The translations under genes were made by a program, and so were the position numbers. A stretch of 64,000 nucleotides of DNA. Origin: Olsenella uli (GTDB taxonomy: Bacteria > Actinomycetota > Coriobacteriia > Coriobacteriales > Atopobiaceae). The notes beneath the pieces were generated by a model. It did not search any database. It was not told where the DNA came from and saw only the letters and a list, made by a program, of their open reading frames with translations. The stretch is taken from positions 124,001 to 188,000 of the forward strand of contig NZ_JACJJK010000003.1 of assembly GCF_016899935.1 (NCBI RefSeq), read 5' to 3'. Positions 43,566 through 53,329 of the stretch are shown one piece after another. The stretch's first letter is position 1; every line of letters starts with the position of its first letter.

Positions 43566-43704
43566 TTCTCAGCTTTGTGGCCGTTCATGCCGCAAAGTGT
43601 TAAAGGAACCGAAATAACGCTCAGCTACAGTACAGGGGCAGCCTCGCCCAGCGTGCGGGGCCCCGTGTACGTTTTTGCGCACGTTTTCCTAAGGAGGAGT
43701 TGCC

Positions 43705-44514
43705 ATGTCCGCTTCTGTCTCTCGTCGCACGTTCCTCGGCATCGCCGGCGGTGCCGCCTCCGTCCTCGGCCTCGCCGCCTGCGGCGGCAACAACGCCGCC
43801 TCCGACGACGCCAACGCCGCGTCCGACGACGCCGACGGCAAGACCTACCTCGTCGCCACCGACACCACCTTCGCGCCGTTCGAGTTCACCAACGACCAGA
43901 ACGAGTTCGTGGGCATCGACGTGGACCTTCTCGCCGCTATCGCCGCCGACCAGGGCTTCAAGTACGAGCTCAACTCCCTGGGCTTTGACGCTGCCGTGGC
44001 CGCGCTCGAGTCCAACCAGGCCGACGCCGTGATTGCTGGCATGTCCATCACGCCCGAGCGCGAGGAGGACTACGACTTCACGGACTCCTACTATCAGTCC
44101 TCGGTCTGCGCGGCGGTCAAGGCCGGCAGCGACGTCAAGGGCCTCGAGGACCTGAAGGGCCAGAAGGTCGCCGGCAAGACCGGCACCCAGAGCCTCTCCT
44201 GGGCCGAGTCCATCAAGGACGAGTACGGCTTCGAGATCACCTACTTCGACACGTCCGACATGATGTACCAGGATGTCCAGACCGGCAACTCCGCCGCCTG
44301 CTTCGAGGACACCCCCGTCATGGAGTACGGCGTGGCGCAGGGCAATGGCCTGGAGATCGTTGCCAAGGAGGAGGACGAGTTCGCGAGCCCCTACGGCCTG
44401 GCCGTCATGAAGGGCAAGAACCCCGAGCTCGTGGAGATGTTCAATGCCGGCCTCGCCAACATCAAGGAGAGCGGCGAGTACGACGAGATTCTCGCCAAGT
44501 ACCTGGAGGCCTAG
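43705..44514 (+). CDS. Polar amino-acid ABC transporter, binding lipoprotein
   Basis: 269 aa after AAGGAGGAG. Signal with lipobox GLAAC (C26), an Ala/Asp-rich linker (NNAASDDANAASDDADG), then SBP_bac_3: FAPFEFTNDQNEFVGIDVDLLAAIA, GFDAAVAALESNQADAVIAGMSITPEREEDYDF. Likely a glutamine- or arginine-type ligand. The 139-bp gap before it has an AT-richer part (43570-43630) where its promoter probably lies, but I see no convincing hexamers. Confidence 0.87.
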   Translation: MSASVSRRTFLGIAGGAASVLGLAACGGNNAASDDANAASDDADGKTYLVATDTTFAPFEFTNDQNEFVGIDVDLLAAIAADQGFKYELNSLGFDAAVAALESNQADAVIAGMSITPEREEDYDFTDSYYQSSVCAAVKAGSDVKGLEDLKGQKVAGKTGTQSLSWAESIKDEYGFEITYFDTSDMMYQDVQTGNSAACFEDTPVMEYGVAQGNGLEIVAKEEDEFASPYGLAVMKGKNPELVEMFNAGLANIKESGEYDEILAKYLEA

Positions 44515-44539
44515 CGCCTTTTCGAGCAACGAGCAAGCT

Positions 44540-44573
44540 GGGGCTGCGTGACGCCGGGGTGTCGCGCAGCCCC
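44540..44573 (+). terminator. Stem-loop between binding protein and permease genes
   Basis: GGGGCTGCG (44540-44548) and CGCAGCCCC (44565-44573) form a 9-bp perfect stem with no T run. Such hairpins commonly stop part of the transcripts or protect the binding-protein mRNA, so that it exceeds the permease in amount. Confidence 0.6.
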
Positions 44574-44595
44574 CTGACGGTAAGTAAGGGACCCC

Positions 44596-45269
44596 ATGAA
44601 CGCAAATCTCATCGACGTGCTGATTGAGGCGTGGCCGCTTCTGTGGACCGGCCTGCAGATGACGGTCTACGTGACCGTCGTGGCGCTGGTCGTGGCCATC
44701 CCGCTCGGCATCGTCACGTGCCTCATGAACCTGTCCAAGTTCCGCGTGCTGCGCGGCATTGCCAAGTTCTACATCTGGATCATCCGCGGCACGCCGATGC
44801 TCGTGCAGGGCTTCTACCTCTACCTTGCCGTCCCCCAGCTCGTGCAGGCGACGATCGCCCCGGACTTCCGCCTGGACATCGTGACGGCAAGCGTCATCAC
44901 GCTGATCCTCAACGCCGGCGCCTACTCTGCAGAGATCTTCCGTGGCGCCATCCAGTCGGTCCCCAAGGGCCAGACGGAGGCCTCGCGTAGCCTGGGCGTG
45001 AGCCACGGGAAGACCATGCTCAAGATCGTCCTGCCCCAGGCCGTGCGCATCTGCCTGCCCTCGCTGGTCAACCAGTGCATCATCACGCTCAAGGACTCCA
45101 CGATCATGTACGCCCTCGGCCTGCCGGAGATTATGAACCAGGCCAAGGTCTACGTGGGTCGCACCATGACGTCGTTTGCCACCTACACCTGGGTGGCCGT
45201 CATCTTCCTCGTCATCACCAGCGTGCTGATGATCATCTCGTCCGTCCTCGAGAAAAGGATGCGCAAGTA

Positions 45270-45270
<1 letters not shown>
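44596..45270 (+). CDS. Polar amino-acid ABC transporter permease
   Basis: 224 aa, HisM/GlnP family, about five helices. [22 protein letters not shown] at the start and EAA loop [26 protein letters not shown] in the middle (about 130-155). Overlaps the ATPase start (TAATG). Forms the membrane channel, probably as a homodimer, for the ligand bound by the 43705 protein. Confidence 0.87.
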
Positions 45271-46022
<752 letters not shown>

Positions 46023-46039
46023 GCCCGCCGGCGCGCTTC

Positions 46040-46675
46040 ATGCTGGGAATCGTCGGCTACGGGGGCTTCGTCGCGTCCGCGGCGGCCCTCTGCCTCACGC
46101 CGGGCATCGACACCGTCTACATTCTCACGCGCACCGTCTCCGGCGGCCGGCGCGAGGGGCTGGCCAGCGCGCTCGGCATAAACGCGGGCCTGGTGGTGCA
46201 CACGATCCTCGTGGCGGCCGGGCTGTCGCTCGTGCTCGCCGCGTCACCGGTGGCCTTCAACGTGATCAAGGTGGCGGGTGCCGCCTACCTTGCAGTTATG
46301 GGCGTGCGGAGCATCCTCTCCGGCGGCTCGTCCTTCTCGGTGGGCGAGAAGGACGGCGAGTCCGAGGACGGCTCCAACCTGCGCGTCTTTGCCCAGGGCG
46401 TGCTGACCAACGTCCTCAACCCCAAGATCATCCTGTTCTTCCTGGCGCTGCTGCCGCAGTTCGTGGCCACGCCCAACTCCTTCGGGCCGGTGCCGTTTCT
46501 GGCGCTCGGCCTCACGTACGTGGCGCTCTCCACGCTCTGGACCGTGGTGATCGTGCTCGTGGCGGCGCCCTTCTCGCGCCTGCTCGCGCGCAGCTCGCGC
46601 GCGGGACGGGTGACGAGCGTGGTCTCCGGCCTCGTCTACATCGCGCTCGGAGCCACGATCTTCCTGACGGCGTAG
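46040..46675 (+). CDS. LysE/RhtB-family exporter
   Basis: Start at ATG 46040, no strong ribosome-binding site; the frame reads upstream into the ATPase gene. 211 aa, six helices. LCLTPGIDTVYILTRTVSGGRREGLASALGINAG and AGAAYLAVMGVRSI are the LysE signatures; NVLNPKIILFFLALLPQFV is the second-half motif. Exports amino acids or similar. The central loop SSFSVGEKDGESEDGSN carries an inverted pair of the dispersed motif (46329-46356). Confidence 0.82.
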   Translation: MLGIVGYGGFVASAAALCLTPGIDTVYILTRTVSGGRREGLASALGINAGLVVHTILVAAGLSLVLAASPVAFNVIKVAGAAYLAVMGVRSILSGGSSFSVGEKDGESEDGSNLRVFAQGVLTNVLNPKIILFFLALLPQFVATPNSFGPVPFLALGLTYVALSTLWTVVIVLVAAPFSRLLARSSRAGRVTSVVSGLVYIALGATIFLTA

Positions 46676-46703
46676 GGCGCCTCTCGCCGCCGCCGGCCCG
46701 CCT

Positions 46704-46848
46704 GAGGTTATGCGCAATCGGTTAGGGTATGCGGCGTCGACTTGGTTGTGTATGCAATTGAATTCTATATATTAGCAGGTAGACGTCTTGTCGAGAAGAT
46801 CGGGACACCGTAGCGGCGCACATAACCTTCGCGATGTCGCATAACCTC
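46704..46848. mobile_element. Miniature inverted-repeat element (GAGGTTATGCG ends)
   Basis: GAGGTTATGCG (46704-46714) is mirrored at 46838-46848; inner GGTTAGGGTATGCG and CGCACATAACC are a second, imperfect pair. The 120-bp interior is AT-rich (AATTGAATTCTATATATTAGC). No coding sequence. It fills most of the 267-bp gap before the XRE gene. Confidence 0.55.
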
Positions 46849-46942
46849 GAGCGCGCCCGATTCAGGCGACCGTGTCAAAGGGTTTTGACTCGCCGCGGGT
46901 GCCCGACACGGGTACGATTCTTGCAGGGAGAAGAGGCGTGCC

Positions 46943-47581
46943 ATGGCAGCGGAGCTCCAGAGCGCACGGCAGGTCGTGGGCGAGCGCGTCCGCGAGCGGC
47001 GCGAGGCGGCGGGCCTCACGCAGGCGGAGCTCGCACGGCGCGTCTACGTGAGCCGCCAGACGGTCAACAACTGGGAGACCGGCAAGACCCTCATCGACGT
47101 GCAGAGCCTCGCGCTCGTGGCGGACGAGCTGGGGACCAGCGCCTCCGAGCTGCTCGGCGAGCACGGCACCAGCGCGGTGCGCGCCGAGGCCGAGTCCCGC
47201 CACGAGCTCGTCAGGCTGCTCTTTAGGGCGGCCCTCACGTACGCGGTCTTCTTCGTTTCCACGATGGCCTACATCTACGCGACCTGGCTCCTGGACGCGA
47301 GCACCGCGACCGGCAGGGGGTTGCTGTACCTGGCGTCGTTCCTCCGGCTTCTGGTCTGCTTCTGGAACGGCGCCTGCGACGCGCGCGTCACTCGGTTCAT
47401 GCGCGAGCACGACCTTGCGGACGCCACCAGGCTCTGGGCCTTCCTCGAGGGGCGCGACCCCGCGGACGCCCTGCCGGACGACTTCCTCTACCGGACGTTT
47501 CTGCCCATGTGGCGCTTCTGGGTGAGCCTTGCCGCCGTCGTGCTGCTCCTGCTGCTGTGCCTGCCTGCGCTGATCGCCTAG
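46943..47581 (+). CDS. XRE regulator with C-terminal membrane helices
   Basis: 212 aa after GGGAGAAGAGG. HTH_3 at about 12-68 (RVRERREAAGLTQAELARRVYVSRQTVNNWETGKTLIDVQSL), then three hydrophobic segments (about 95-115, 122-140, 187-210). Membrane-tethered XRE proteins of this plan are common in Firmicutes and Coriobacteria; they may sense envelope state. Target unknown. Overlaps the opposite gene by 4 bp. Confidence 0.75.
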   Translation: MAAELQSARQVVGERVRERREAAGLTQAELARRVYVSRQTVNNWETGKTLIDVQSLALVADELGTSASELLGEHGTSAVRAEAESRHELVRLLFRAALTYAVFFVSTMAYIYATWLLDASTATGRGLLYLASFLRLLVCFWNGACDARVTRFMREHDLADATRLWAFLEGRDPADALPDDFLYRTFLPMWRFWVSLAAVVLLLLLCLPALIA

Positions 47582-48537
47582 CGCATCACCGACGTGGCGA
47601 TGTAGGCCGCGTAGAGCACCACGAAGACGACGCCGTTGGCGCGGCTCATCTCATGGCGGCGCCCGATGAAGGCAAAGCCCACGAGCACGGCCGAGAAGAG
47701 CGCGAGCAGCGCGAGGTCCACGTTGTACGCGGGGTCGTACGGGATGCTGGCAAAGAGCGCCGGCCCGCCCATGACGAGCAGCAGGTTGGAGATGTTGGAG
47801 CCCACGACGTTGCCCACGGCGATGTCGGAATTGCCGCGGAAGGCGGCCACCACGCTCGTGACCAGCTCCGGCAGGCACGTGCCGAGCGCAACCACGGTGA
47901 TGCCGATGACGCGCTCGGATATGCCCATGGCGCCCGCGATCTCAACGGAGTTGTCCACCACGAAGTCCGCGCCAAACTTGAGCATCGCGATGCCGCCCAC
48001 GATGAAGAGCAGGTCCCGGAAGGTGTTGGCGGAGACGGCGCCGGTGTTGGGGTCCTCCGGGGCGCCGTCCTTCTCGGTTGCGCCCTCGCCGAGGCCCACG
48101 ACGACGGTCCGCGCCACGAAGGCGACGAACGCGGCGAGAAGGACCACGCCCTCGACCATCGTGACCTGGCCGTCGGTGTTGGCCACGAGCGCGAGCAGGC
48201 CGCAGGCCGCCACGCTCACGGGGATCTCGAAGCGCTGGGTGCTGCGCGAGAGCGTGACCGGGGCGATCACGGCCGAGAGGCCGAGGATGAGCAGCAGGTT
48301 TGCCAGGCAGCTGCCCATGACGTTACCAAAGGCCATGTCGGCGTGGCCGCCCACGGCGGAGGTGACGCTGACCACGAGCTCCGGCAGCGACGTTCCGATG
48401 GCCACGATGGTGAGGCCGGCCACGCGCTCGGGGACGCCGAGGCGCGCGGCGATGCTGCAGGCGCCGTCCACGAGGAAGTTGGCGCCAAAGATGAGCAGGG
48501 CAAATCCAAGCACGATGACAATGAGGCTGAGAAGCAC
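47578..48537 (-). CDS. Na+/Ca2+ exchanger family (YrbG-like) antiporter
   Basis: 319 aa, ten helices in two inverted halves, each with an alpha-repeat: VAIGTSLPELVVSVTSAVGGHADMAFGNVMGSCLAN and VALGTCLPELVTSVVAAFRGNSDIAVGNVVGSNISN. The GTSLPE/GTCLPE and GNVxGS motifs form the cation site. Exchanges Ca2+ (or other) for Na+/H+. The central loop EGATEKDGAPEDPNT holds a dispersed-motif copy. Confidence 0.87.
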   Translation of the reverse strand: MLLSLIVIVLGFALLIFGANFLVDGACSIAARLGVPERVAGLTIVAIGTSLPELVVSVTSAVGGHADMAFGNVMGSCLANLLLILGLSAVIAPVTLSRSTQRFEIPVSVAACGLLALVANTDGQVTMVEGVVLLAAFVAFVARTVVVGLGEGATEKDGAPEDPNTGAVSANTFRDLLFIVGGIAMLKFGADFVVDNSVEIAGAMGISERVIGITVVALGTCLPELVTSVVAAFRGNSDIAVGNVVGSNISNLLLVMGGPALFASIPYDPAYNVDLALLALFSAVLVGFAFIGRRHEMSRANGVVFVVLYAAYIATSVMR

Positions 48538-48601
48538 GACGGTCCTTTCCGGATCGGGGATACCGTCATCGAGTATTCCATGGCCGGATTTCCCCCAATC
48601 C

Positions 48602-48618
48602 GAGTCGGCGAGCGACTC
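48602..48618 (-). terminator. Stem-loop after the surface-protein gene
   Basis: GAGTC-ggcgagc-GACTC, adjacent to CGGATT-TCCCCC-AATCCG (48585-48602). The two hairpins lie between the end of the large surface-protein gene and the antiporter gene on the same strand. No clear T run. Confidence 0.35.
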
Positions 48619-48639
48619 CCAACCGAATACACAAGTCCG

Positions 48640-51600
48640 TCAGCGACGGCGGCGGAGGACGAGCGCGAGGGTTGCGGTCACCACTCCTGCGATCAGGAGG
48701 GCGAGAAGGACGACGGGGCTCGTGGGGTCGCCGGTCGCGGGCATGTCGGCGGTCGACTCGCCCGTCTCGGCGGCGGTCGCCTGGTCGTTGGCGGAGGGGT
48801 TCTTCTCGTCAGGCGCGGGCTCTGGCGTGGGCTCGGGTTCGGGTTCCGGTGCCGGGTCTGGCGTGGGCTCGGGAGTCGGTTCCGGCTCGGGCTCCGGCTC
48901 GGGCTCGGGAGTCGGCTCGGGCTCCGGGTCGTCGGGGCCGACCACGGGAGGCTCCTCCACGTCGTCGGGCAGGACGAGTGCGCCGTTGTTGCCCAGGCGC
49001 GCGGAGGCCCGCACCGCCCCGTCGCCCGCCTCCTCGAGCGCGAGCCGCGCGGCATAGGGGGCGCTCCCCGTGGCGTTGGGGTCCTTCTCGGCAGATCCCA
49101 GCTCGGCCGCGCGCACGTAGCGCGGGGTGCCGGCGAGCGCCACGCACTGTCCGTCCCGAACGGAAAAGCGCTGGGGGATCTGGTCGGCGTCGAGCGCCAC
49201 GGTGTAGGGCTCCATCACCCGCTCCGCGGTCGCTGGGGCCTCCTCGCCCGCACCGGCGAGGTCGGCGGTGTAGACGGTCTGCTCAAAGTAGTAGGTCTGC
49301 CCGGCCTGCGGCAGCCCCGTCAGCGGCGCGTAGCCGCTCGCGGTGCGCGAGAAGAGCGGCGTGTCGCGGGAGAACGCGTAGTAGGAGTTGGTCTGCGCCG
49401 CCCACGCCGAGGCGACGGCCCCCGCCTGGGCGTCCGCGCCCGTCCCGGAGAAGTCGCTCGCGAAGACCGCGCGGGCCCCCGAGGGCACGTGCCGGACGTC
49501 TGCCCCGGTCGCCGCCTCGAGCTCCTCGTCGCTCACGTCCTCGCCAGCGTCCGCGCGCTCGAGCAGCGCCTCGGTGTCGGGCGTGGGCGAGACGAGGTAC
49601 GCGAGGCGCAGCGGCAGCGTGCCCTGGCCGCCGTCGAGCGCGAGCGTGGCGGAGCCGTCCCCCGCCACGGTCACGCTCATGCGGCGCGCGGGCACGGCGT
49701 CCACGGGCACCGAGAGCAGCAGCGTCTGCCGGCCGGTGGCGAGGTTCGTCTCCACCATGACCACGAAGTCGTAGAGCGTGACGTCGCCGCCGGTGTACTG
49801 GTTGGGCAGGTTGCCTATGTAGTAGTACGTCTCGCACACGGCGGTGGCGCCGCCGTCCTGCGCCGCCTCGATTCTGTCGCGCACGTCCTCGGGCGCGCGC
49901 TCCTGCCAGCGGCCGTCCGCGACGGCGTCCACCTCGGCCTGCGTGGCAAAGGCGAAGGGCTCGCCGCCCATCGGCACCATCTCGTGCGCGTCGTTCACGT
50001 ACCACGAGGCGTGGTTGGAGAAGTCGCCCGGCCCGGCGTAGGAGAACTGGCCGTCCTGCAGGGCGTCGTAGAAGAGGTCGTAGACCGCGTACCCCAGGTC
50101 GTAGCGCGAGTTCATGGCCTCCACGAGGTAGCCAAACTCGTGCGTGGCCTCGACGTCGCCGGGGCCCCCGAGGCTGATCTTGACCGCCTGCGCCGCCAGC
50201 TCGCCGTCGAGCAGGGCGTCCCCGTAGACGATGCCGCTCACGCGCTCGACCTCCATGCCGGGCCCCACCTCGTCGGAGACGGTGACGCGGCTCCCGCCGG
50301 GGCGCTCGTCGCCGGGGCCGCCCGAGGCCGGGGCGGTGTAGGTCACGCCGAGGGCTCGGTCCACCACGGTGCCGAACGCCCACGAGAGCGCGCTCGCGCT
50401 GCGGGCGGAGAGGTAGTCGTCGACGGGCGTGACCTCGTAGCCGTCGGCCTCGGAGAGCAGGCCCGGGATGCAGGGGAGGGTGACGTCCTCCGCCACGAGC
50501 CCGCGCGGCCCGGAGCCAAAGAGGTGCAGCGTGACGTCCTTCTCGCCCGCCGCCGAGGCCTGGGCGAACGCCTGCGCCGCCGCCGAGAGGTTGTCCCTCA
50601 GGTCGGTGCCTGCCGCCGCCCCGGTCCCGGGCAGCGGGTGATAGGCCTGCTCGTGGGCGGTCTCCAGCAGGTAGGCGGCCGTCTCGCTCGTGTCCAGGCC
50701 GCAGGTGAAGAACGTGAGCGGGCGCTCGTCGCCCCATGCGGCGCCCACGCGCTCGGCCTCGTTGCGCATCGTGAGCAGCGTGGCGAGAAGCGCGTCGGTG
50801 CCGTAGCCGTTCTCGCGGCTGCCCGGCAGCGGGCCCAGAAAGCCGCTGGCGTCACCGGTGTAGACGGGCGGGTCGGTGATGTTGACGCTCGCCATCGGCG
50901 GGGTCTCGCGACCCATGAGGCAGAGCACGGGGACGCGCCCCTCCGCGCCCGGGTCGTCCGCGGCGCCGGCCAGCATCTCTCCCGCCACGTGCGTCGCGAG
51001 CTGCAGGTAGGAGCCGCTGCCGAGCCGGGCCGGGGAGGTCGCGCCGGCTCCGTCCGTGGCCGTGGCGCTCACGGAGAGCGCGCCGTTGGCGTACGTGACG
51101 TAGTCGCCGCCCGCGTCCGGGGCGTAGGTGCCGAGCGGCATGAGGGTCGTGACCTGGGAGTCGTAGCCGATTACGGCCACGCGCGTGGGGACGGTGGCGC
51201 CGTCGTTTTCCGCCATGAGGCGCGCGATCGCCTGGTCGAGGGCGTCGGCTAGGTAGGCCGCCTGGGGCCGGCCGCCGTAGGTGACGTCGGCGAGCAGGCG
51301 GTTGGTGCTCACCACGAAGACGACGTCGTGGGCGGGGCCGCCCTCCTGCCGCACCGAGACGGCCGAGGCGAGCGCCGAGAGCCCCACGACGAAGCTGTGG
51401 TCGTCCACGTCGATCCTCACGGGGAGGCCGGCGGCGCGCGCGTCGTCGGCGCTGGCGTAGACGGACTTGTCGACCCAGATGCGGCCCGCGTTCTCGGTCG
51501 AGAGGGCCCCCGCGTCCGAGCGGAAGACCTCCTGCCAGCTTGCGGAGGTGTCCGGGTCGGCGAGCTTGGTGACGCCCTCGGTGCCGGCGCGGGCCGCGGG

Positions 51601-51675
51601 CGCTGCCACGAGGGCGACGGCGAGGGCGACGAGCAGGGCGAGAAGGGCCGGCGGGAACGTGCGGCGGCGAGACAT
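48640..51675 (-). CDS. Large sortase-anchored surface protein
   Basis: Start at ATG 51675 (MSRRRTFPPALLALLVALAV); the frame extends 49 codons upstream without sense. 1011 aa: signal peptide (cleavage near AARAG, residue 30), a VWA-like N-terminal half (DVVFVVSTNRLLADVTYGG, RVAVIGYDSQVTTLMPLGTY, LTFFTCGLD), later beta-rich domains, a Pro/Glu/Asp repeat stalk (EPEPTPEPEPEP type, about 905-955), sorting signal MPATG at 978-982, hydrophobic helix and RRRR. MPATG would be cut by a sortase and attached to the wall. Likely an adhesin or pilus-tip protein. No sortase gene is beside it. Confidence 0.82.
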   Translation of the reverse strand: MSRRRTFPPALLALLVALAVALVAAPAARAGTEGVTKLADPDTSASWQEVFRSDAGALSTENAGRIWVDKSVYASADDARAAGLPVRIDVDDHSFVVGLSALASAVSVRQEGGPAHDVVFVVSTNRLLADVTYGGRPQAAYLADALDQAIARLMAENDGATVPTRVAVIGYDSQVTTLMPLGTYAPDAGGDYVTYANGALSVSATATDGAGATSPARLGSGSYLQLATHVAGEMLAGAADDPGAEGRVPVLCLMGRETPPMASVNITDPPVYTGDASGFLGPLPGSRENGYGTDALLATLLTMRNEAERVGAAWGDERPLTFFTCGLDTSETAAYLLETAHEQAYHPLPGTGAAAGTDLRDNLSAAAQAFAQASAAGEKDVTLHLFGSGPRGLVAEDVTLPCIPGLLSEADGYEVTPVDDYLSARSASALSWAFGTVVDRALGVTYTAPASGGPGDERPGGSRVTVSDEVGPGMEVERVSGIVYGDALLDGELAAQAVKISLGGPGDVEATHEFGYLVEAMNSRYDLGYAVYDLFYDALQDGQFSYAGPGDFSNHASWYVNDAHEMVPMGGEPFAFATQAEVDAVADGRWQERAPEDVRDRIEAAQDGGATAVCETYYYIGNLPNQYTGGDVTLYDFVVMVETNLATGRQTLLLSVPVDAVPARRMSVTVAGDGSATLALDGGQGTLPLRLAYLVSPTPDTEALLERADAGEDVSDEELEAATGADVRHVPSGARAVFASDFSGTGADAQAGAVASAWAAQTNSYYAFSRDTPLFSRTASGYAPLTGLPQAGQTYYFEQTVYTADLAGAGEEAPATAERVMEPYTVALDADQIPQRFSVRDGQCVALAGTPRYVRAAELGSAEKDPNATGSAPYAARLALEEAGDGAVRASARLGNNGALVLPDDVEEPPVVGPDDPEPEPTPEPEPEPEPEPTPEPTPDPAPEPEPEPTPEPAPDEKNPSANDQATAAETGESTADMPATGDPTSPVVLLALLIAGVVTATLALVLRRRR

Positions 51676-51698
51676 GGGACCCCGATTCTGCGGGAGGG

Positions 51699-51729
51699 GA
51701 TAAATGCTACGTCTATACCCGCATTTATC
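51699..51729. promoter_or_regulatory. Inverted repeat at the 5' side of the surface-protein gene
   Basis: GATAAATGC (51699-51707) and GCATTTATC (51721-51729) lie 24 bp upstream of the surface-protein start in an AT-rich pocket. Probably a regulator site at its promoter. Confidence 0.45.
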
Positions 51730-51799
51730 GCCCGCATGCGGCGCCCACGGGAAGCGCACATCGCTGACGCCCAGCTGCAAGGGTCGCGGCCGGCGCGCG

Positions 51800-51975
51800 C
51801 ATGCTACACTGGCGCCAACCACATACCGAGGGCACGGCTCCTGCAGCTGCTACGTCATGTTGAAAACGGCTCCGGTTTGACTCCGGATCAGCACACGGCT
51901 GTGCCAGGGACGGCGGGACTCCCGTCGGCCCCGCCTTGCCCTCCCGACGCCCTGGACCCAGGGAGGAAGCGAGGC
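51800..51975 (+). promoter_or_regulatory. Structured 5' leader of the ECF operon, candidate riboswitch
   Basis: The leader holds CTCCGGTTTGACTCCGGA, then CAGCACACGGCTGTG (51869-51904), which resembles the CCGGTxxGAxTCCGG and CTG-CAG core of cobalamin riboswitches. GACGGCGGGACTCCCGTC follows, then CCCTGG-ac-CCAGGG, whose right arm overlaps the ribosome-binding site GGGAGG; CCTCCC at about 51935 could also pair with it. I cannot find a convincing GCCACTG B12 box. A translation-controlling switch is plausible from position and structure; the ligand class is a guess. Confidence 0.35.
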
Positions 51976-51979
51976 TCTT

Positions 51980-52447
51980 ATGTCTCAGGAGAACCTGTCG
52001 AGAAGGACCTTCGTCGCGCAGCTCGTCGGCGGCCTGGCCGCGTGCGCGCTGGCGCTGACGGTCGCCGCGTGCGGTGGCGCGCCGGCGGCCGGCGGCGACG
52101 CCGCCTCGGGCGACGCCACGCAGGAGCAGCAGGCCACGATCGCCGTCACCGTGGAGATCGACGCGACGGCCGGCGAGGGCGAGAAGACCTCGACGGAGGT
52201 GGACGTCCCCGAGGGCGCCACGGCCTACGACGCGCTGGTCGCGACCGGCGTCGACGTCAACGCGTCCGACTCCGAGTACGGCATGTACGTCCAGGGGATC
52301 GATGGCCTCGCCGGCGGTGACTTCGGCGACATGAGCGGCTGGATGTTCGAGGTCAACGGCGAGATGTCGGACGTGAGCTGCTCTGAGGCCACGCTCGCCG
52401 ACGGCGACGTGGTCACCTGGCTCTACGTGACCGAGTTCACCGAGTAG
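51980..52447 (+). CDS. DUF4430 (transcobalamin-like) lipoprotein
   Basis: 155 aa, ATG after GGGAGGAAGCGAGG. Signal with RRTF and lipobox TVAAC (C31); an acidic linker; then the DUF4430 domain (TAYDALVATGVDVNASDSEYGMYVQGIDGLAGGDFGDMSGWMFEVNGEM ... DGDVVTWLYV). DUF4430 is related to the C-terminal domain of transcobalamin/intrinsic factor and often lies beside ECF transporters. It probably captures the ligand outside the cell for the importer encoded next. Confidence 0.8.
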   Translation: MSQENLSRRTFVAQLVGGLAACALALTVAACGGAPAAGGDAASGDATQEQQATIAVTVEIDATAGEGEKTSTEVDVPEGATAYDALVATGVDVNASDSEYGMYVQGIDGLAGGDFGDMSGWMFEVNGEMSDVSCSEATLADGDVVTWLYVTEFTE

Positions 52448-52456
52448 AGAGACGAC

Positions 52457-53329
52457 GTGGCCGCGCCGCGCGCCAGAGCCTTCGACGCCGTCCACGCGGC
52501 CGTCCCGACGGCACTGTTCGCCGGGGTGGTCGCGCTGACGATGCTGGCGGTGCAGCCTGCGCTGGTGGCGGCCTCGCTCGCCGGCGCGCTGCTCTTCTCG
52601 CTGCTCGCGCGCGGCGTCGCCGCCACGGCGCGCGGGCTCGTCTGGCAGCTTCCGCTGCTCGCGCTCGTGTGCCTGGCGAACCCGTTCTTCTCGGCATCCG
52701 GCTCCACGCTGCTGATCAAGCTAGGGCCGCGCAGCGTCTACCTGGAGAGCCTCGCGTACGGGGCGACGATGGGCGCGCTCATGGTGGCGGTGGTCCTGTG
52801 GCTCGAGGGTGCGGCTGCGGCGCTCACGCAGGACCGGCTGCTCGCGCTCGCGCCGCGCCGTGCCCGGGCGCTGCCGCTGCTTCTGGGCATGGTGTCCCAG
52901 CTCGTGCCGCAGCTGCTGCGCCGCTCGCGCGACGTGCGCGCGGGGCTCGCGGCCTGCACGGCGGCCGGGGCGCGCCCCGCCGCGCGCGACGCCCTCGTGC
53001 GGACGTCATCGCTTTTGCTTACGTGGTCGCTCGAGGAGTCGCTCGAACGCGCGGACTCCATGCGCGCCCGGGGCTGGGAGTCGGGGCGGTCGCGCACGTG
53101 CTACCGCCCGGAGTGCCTGCGCCGGCGCGACGTCGTTATCCTCTGCGGCATCGGGGCCCTGCTCGTCCTCGCGGCCGTCTGCGCGTGGCGCTTCTGCGCG
53201 AGCTGGCGCTTCTACCCGAGGATGTCCGGGCTCGGCCCCTGGTGGGCCTACGTGCCGTTCGCGCTGCTCGCCCTGCTGCCCGCAGCGGCCGAGCTCGCCG
53301 CCCGCCTGCGCGAGAGGAGGCTCGCATGA
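52457..53329 (+). CDS. ECF transporter T component (CbiQ/EcfT-like)
   Basis: Start at GTG 52457, nine bases after the lipoprotein stop. 290 aa, about six helices, with the coupling motif ADSMRARGW (about 195-205, the A-R-G type) and an upstream ALRRSR-like region. It links the ATPases to the S component. Stop overlaps the ATPase start (ATGA). Confidence 0.8.
   Translation: MAAPRARAFDAVHAAVPTALFAGVVALTMLAVQPALVAASLAGALLFSLLARGVAATARGLVWQLPLLALVCLANPFFSASGSTLLIKLGPRSVYLESLAYGATMGALMVAVVLWLEGAAAALTQDRLLALAPRRARALPLLLGMVSQLVPQLLRRSRDVRAGLAACTAAGARPAARDALVRTSSLLLTWSLEESLERADSMRARGWESGRSRTCYRPECLRRRDVVILCGIGALLVLAAVCAWRFCASWRFYPRMSGLGPWWAYVPFALLALLPAAAELAARLRERRLA

Noticed and set aside
43566-43704. 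Clear promoter for the amino-acid importer
   Set aside because: The AT-richer stretch has TACAGT but no matching -35 at proper distance; left undescribed as a feature.
47509-51252. 1247-codon + strand frame
   Set aside because: Antisense of the antiporter and sortase-anchored protein genes; its composition (H, R, G, V rich) is that of a high-GC shadow.
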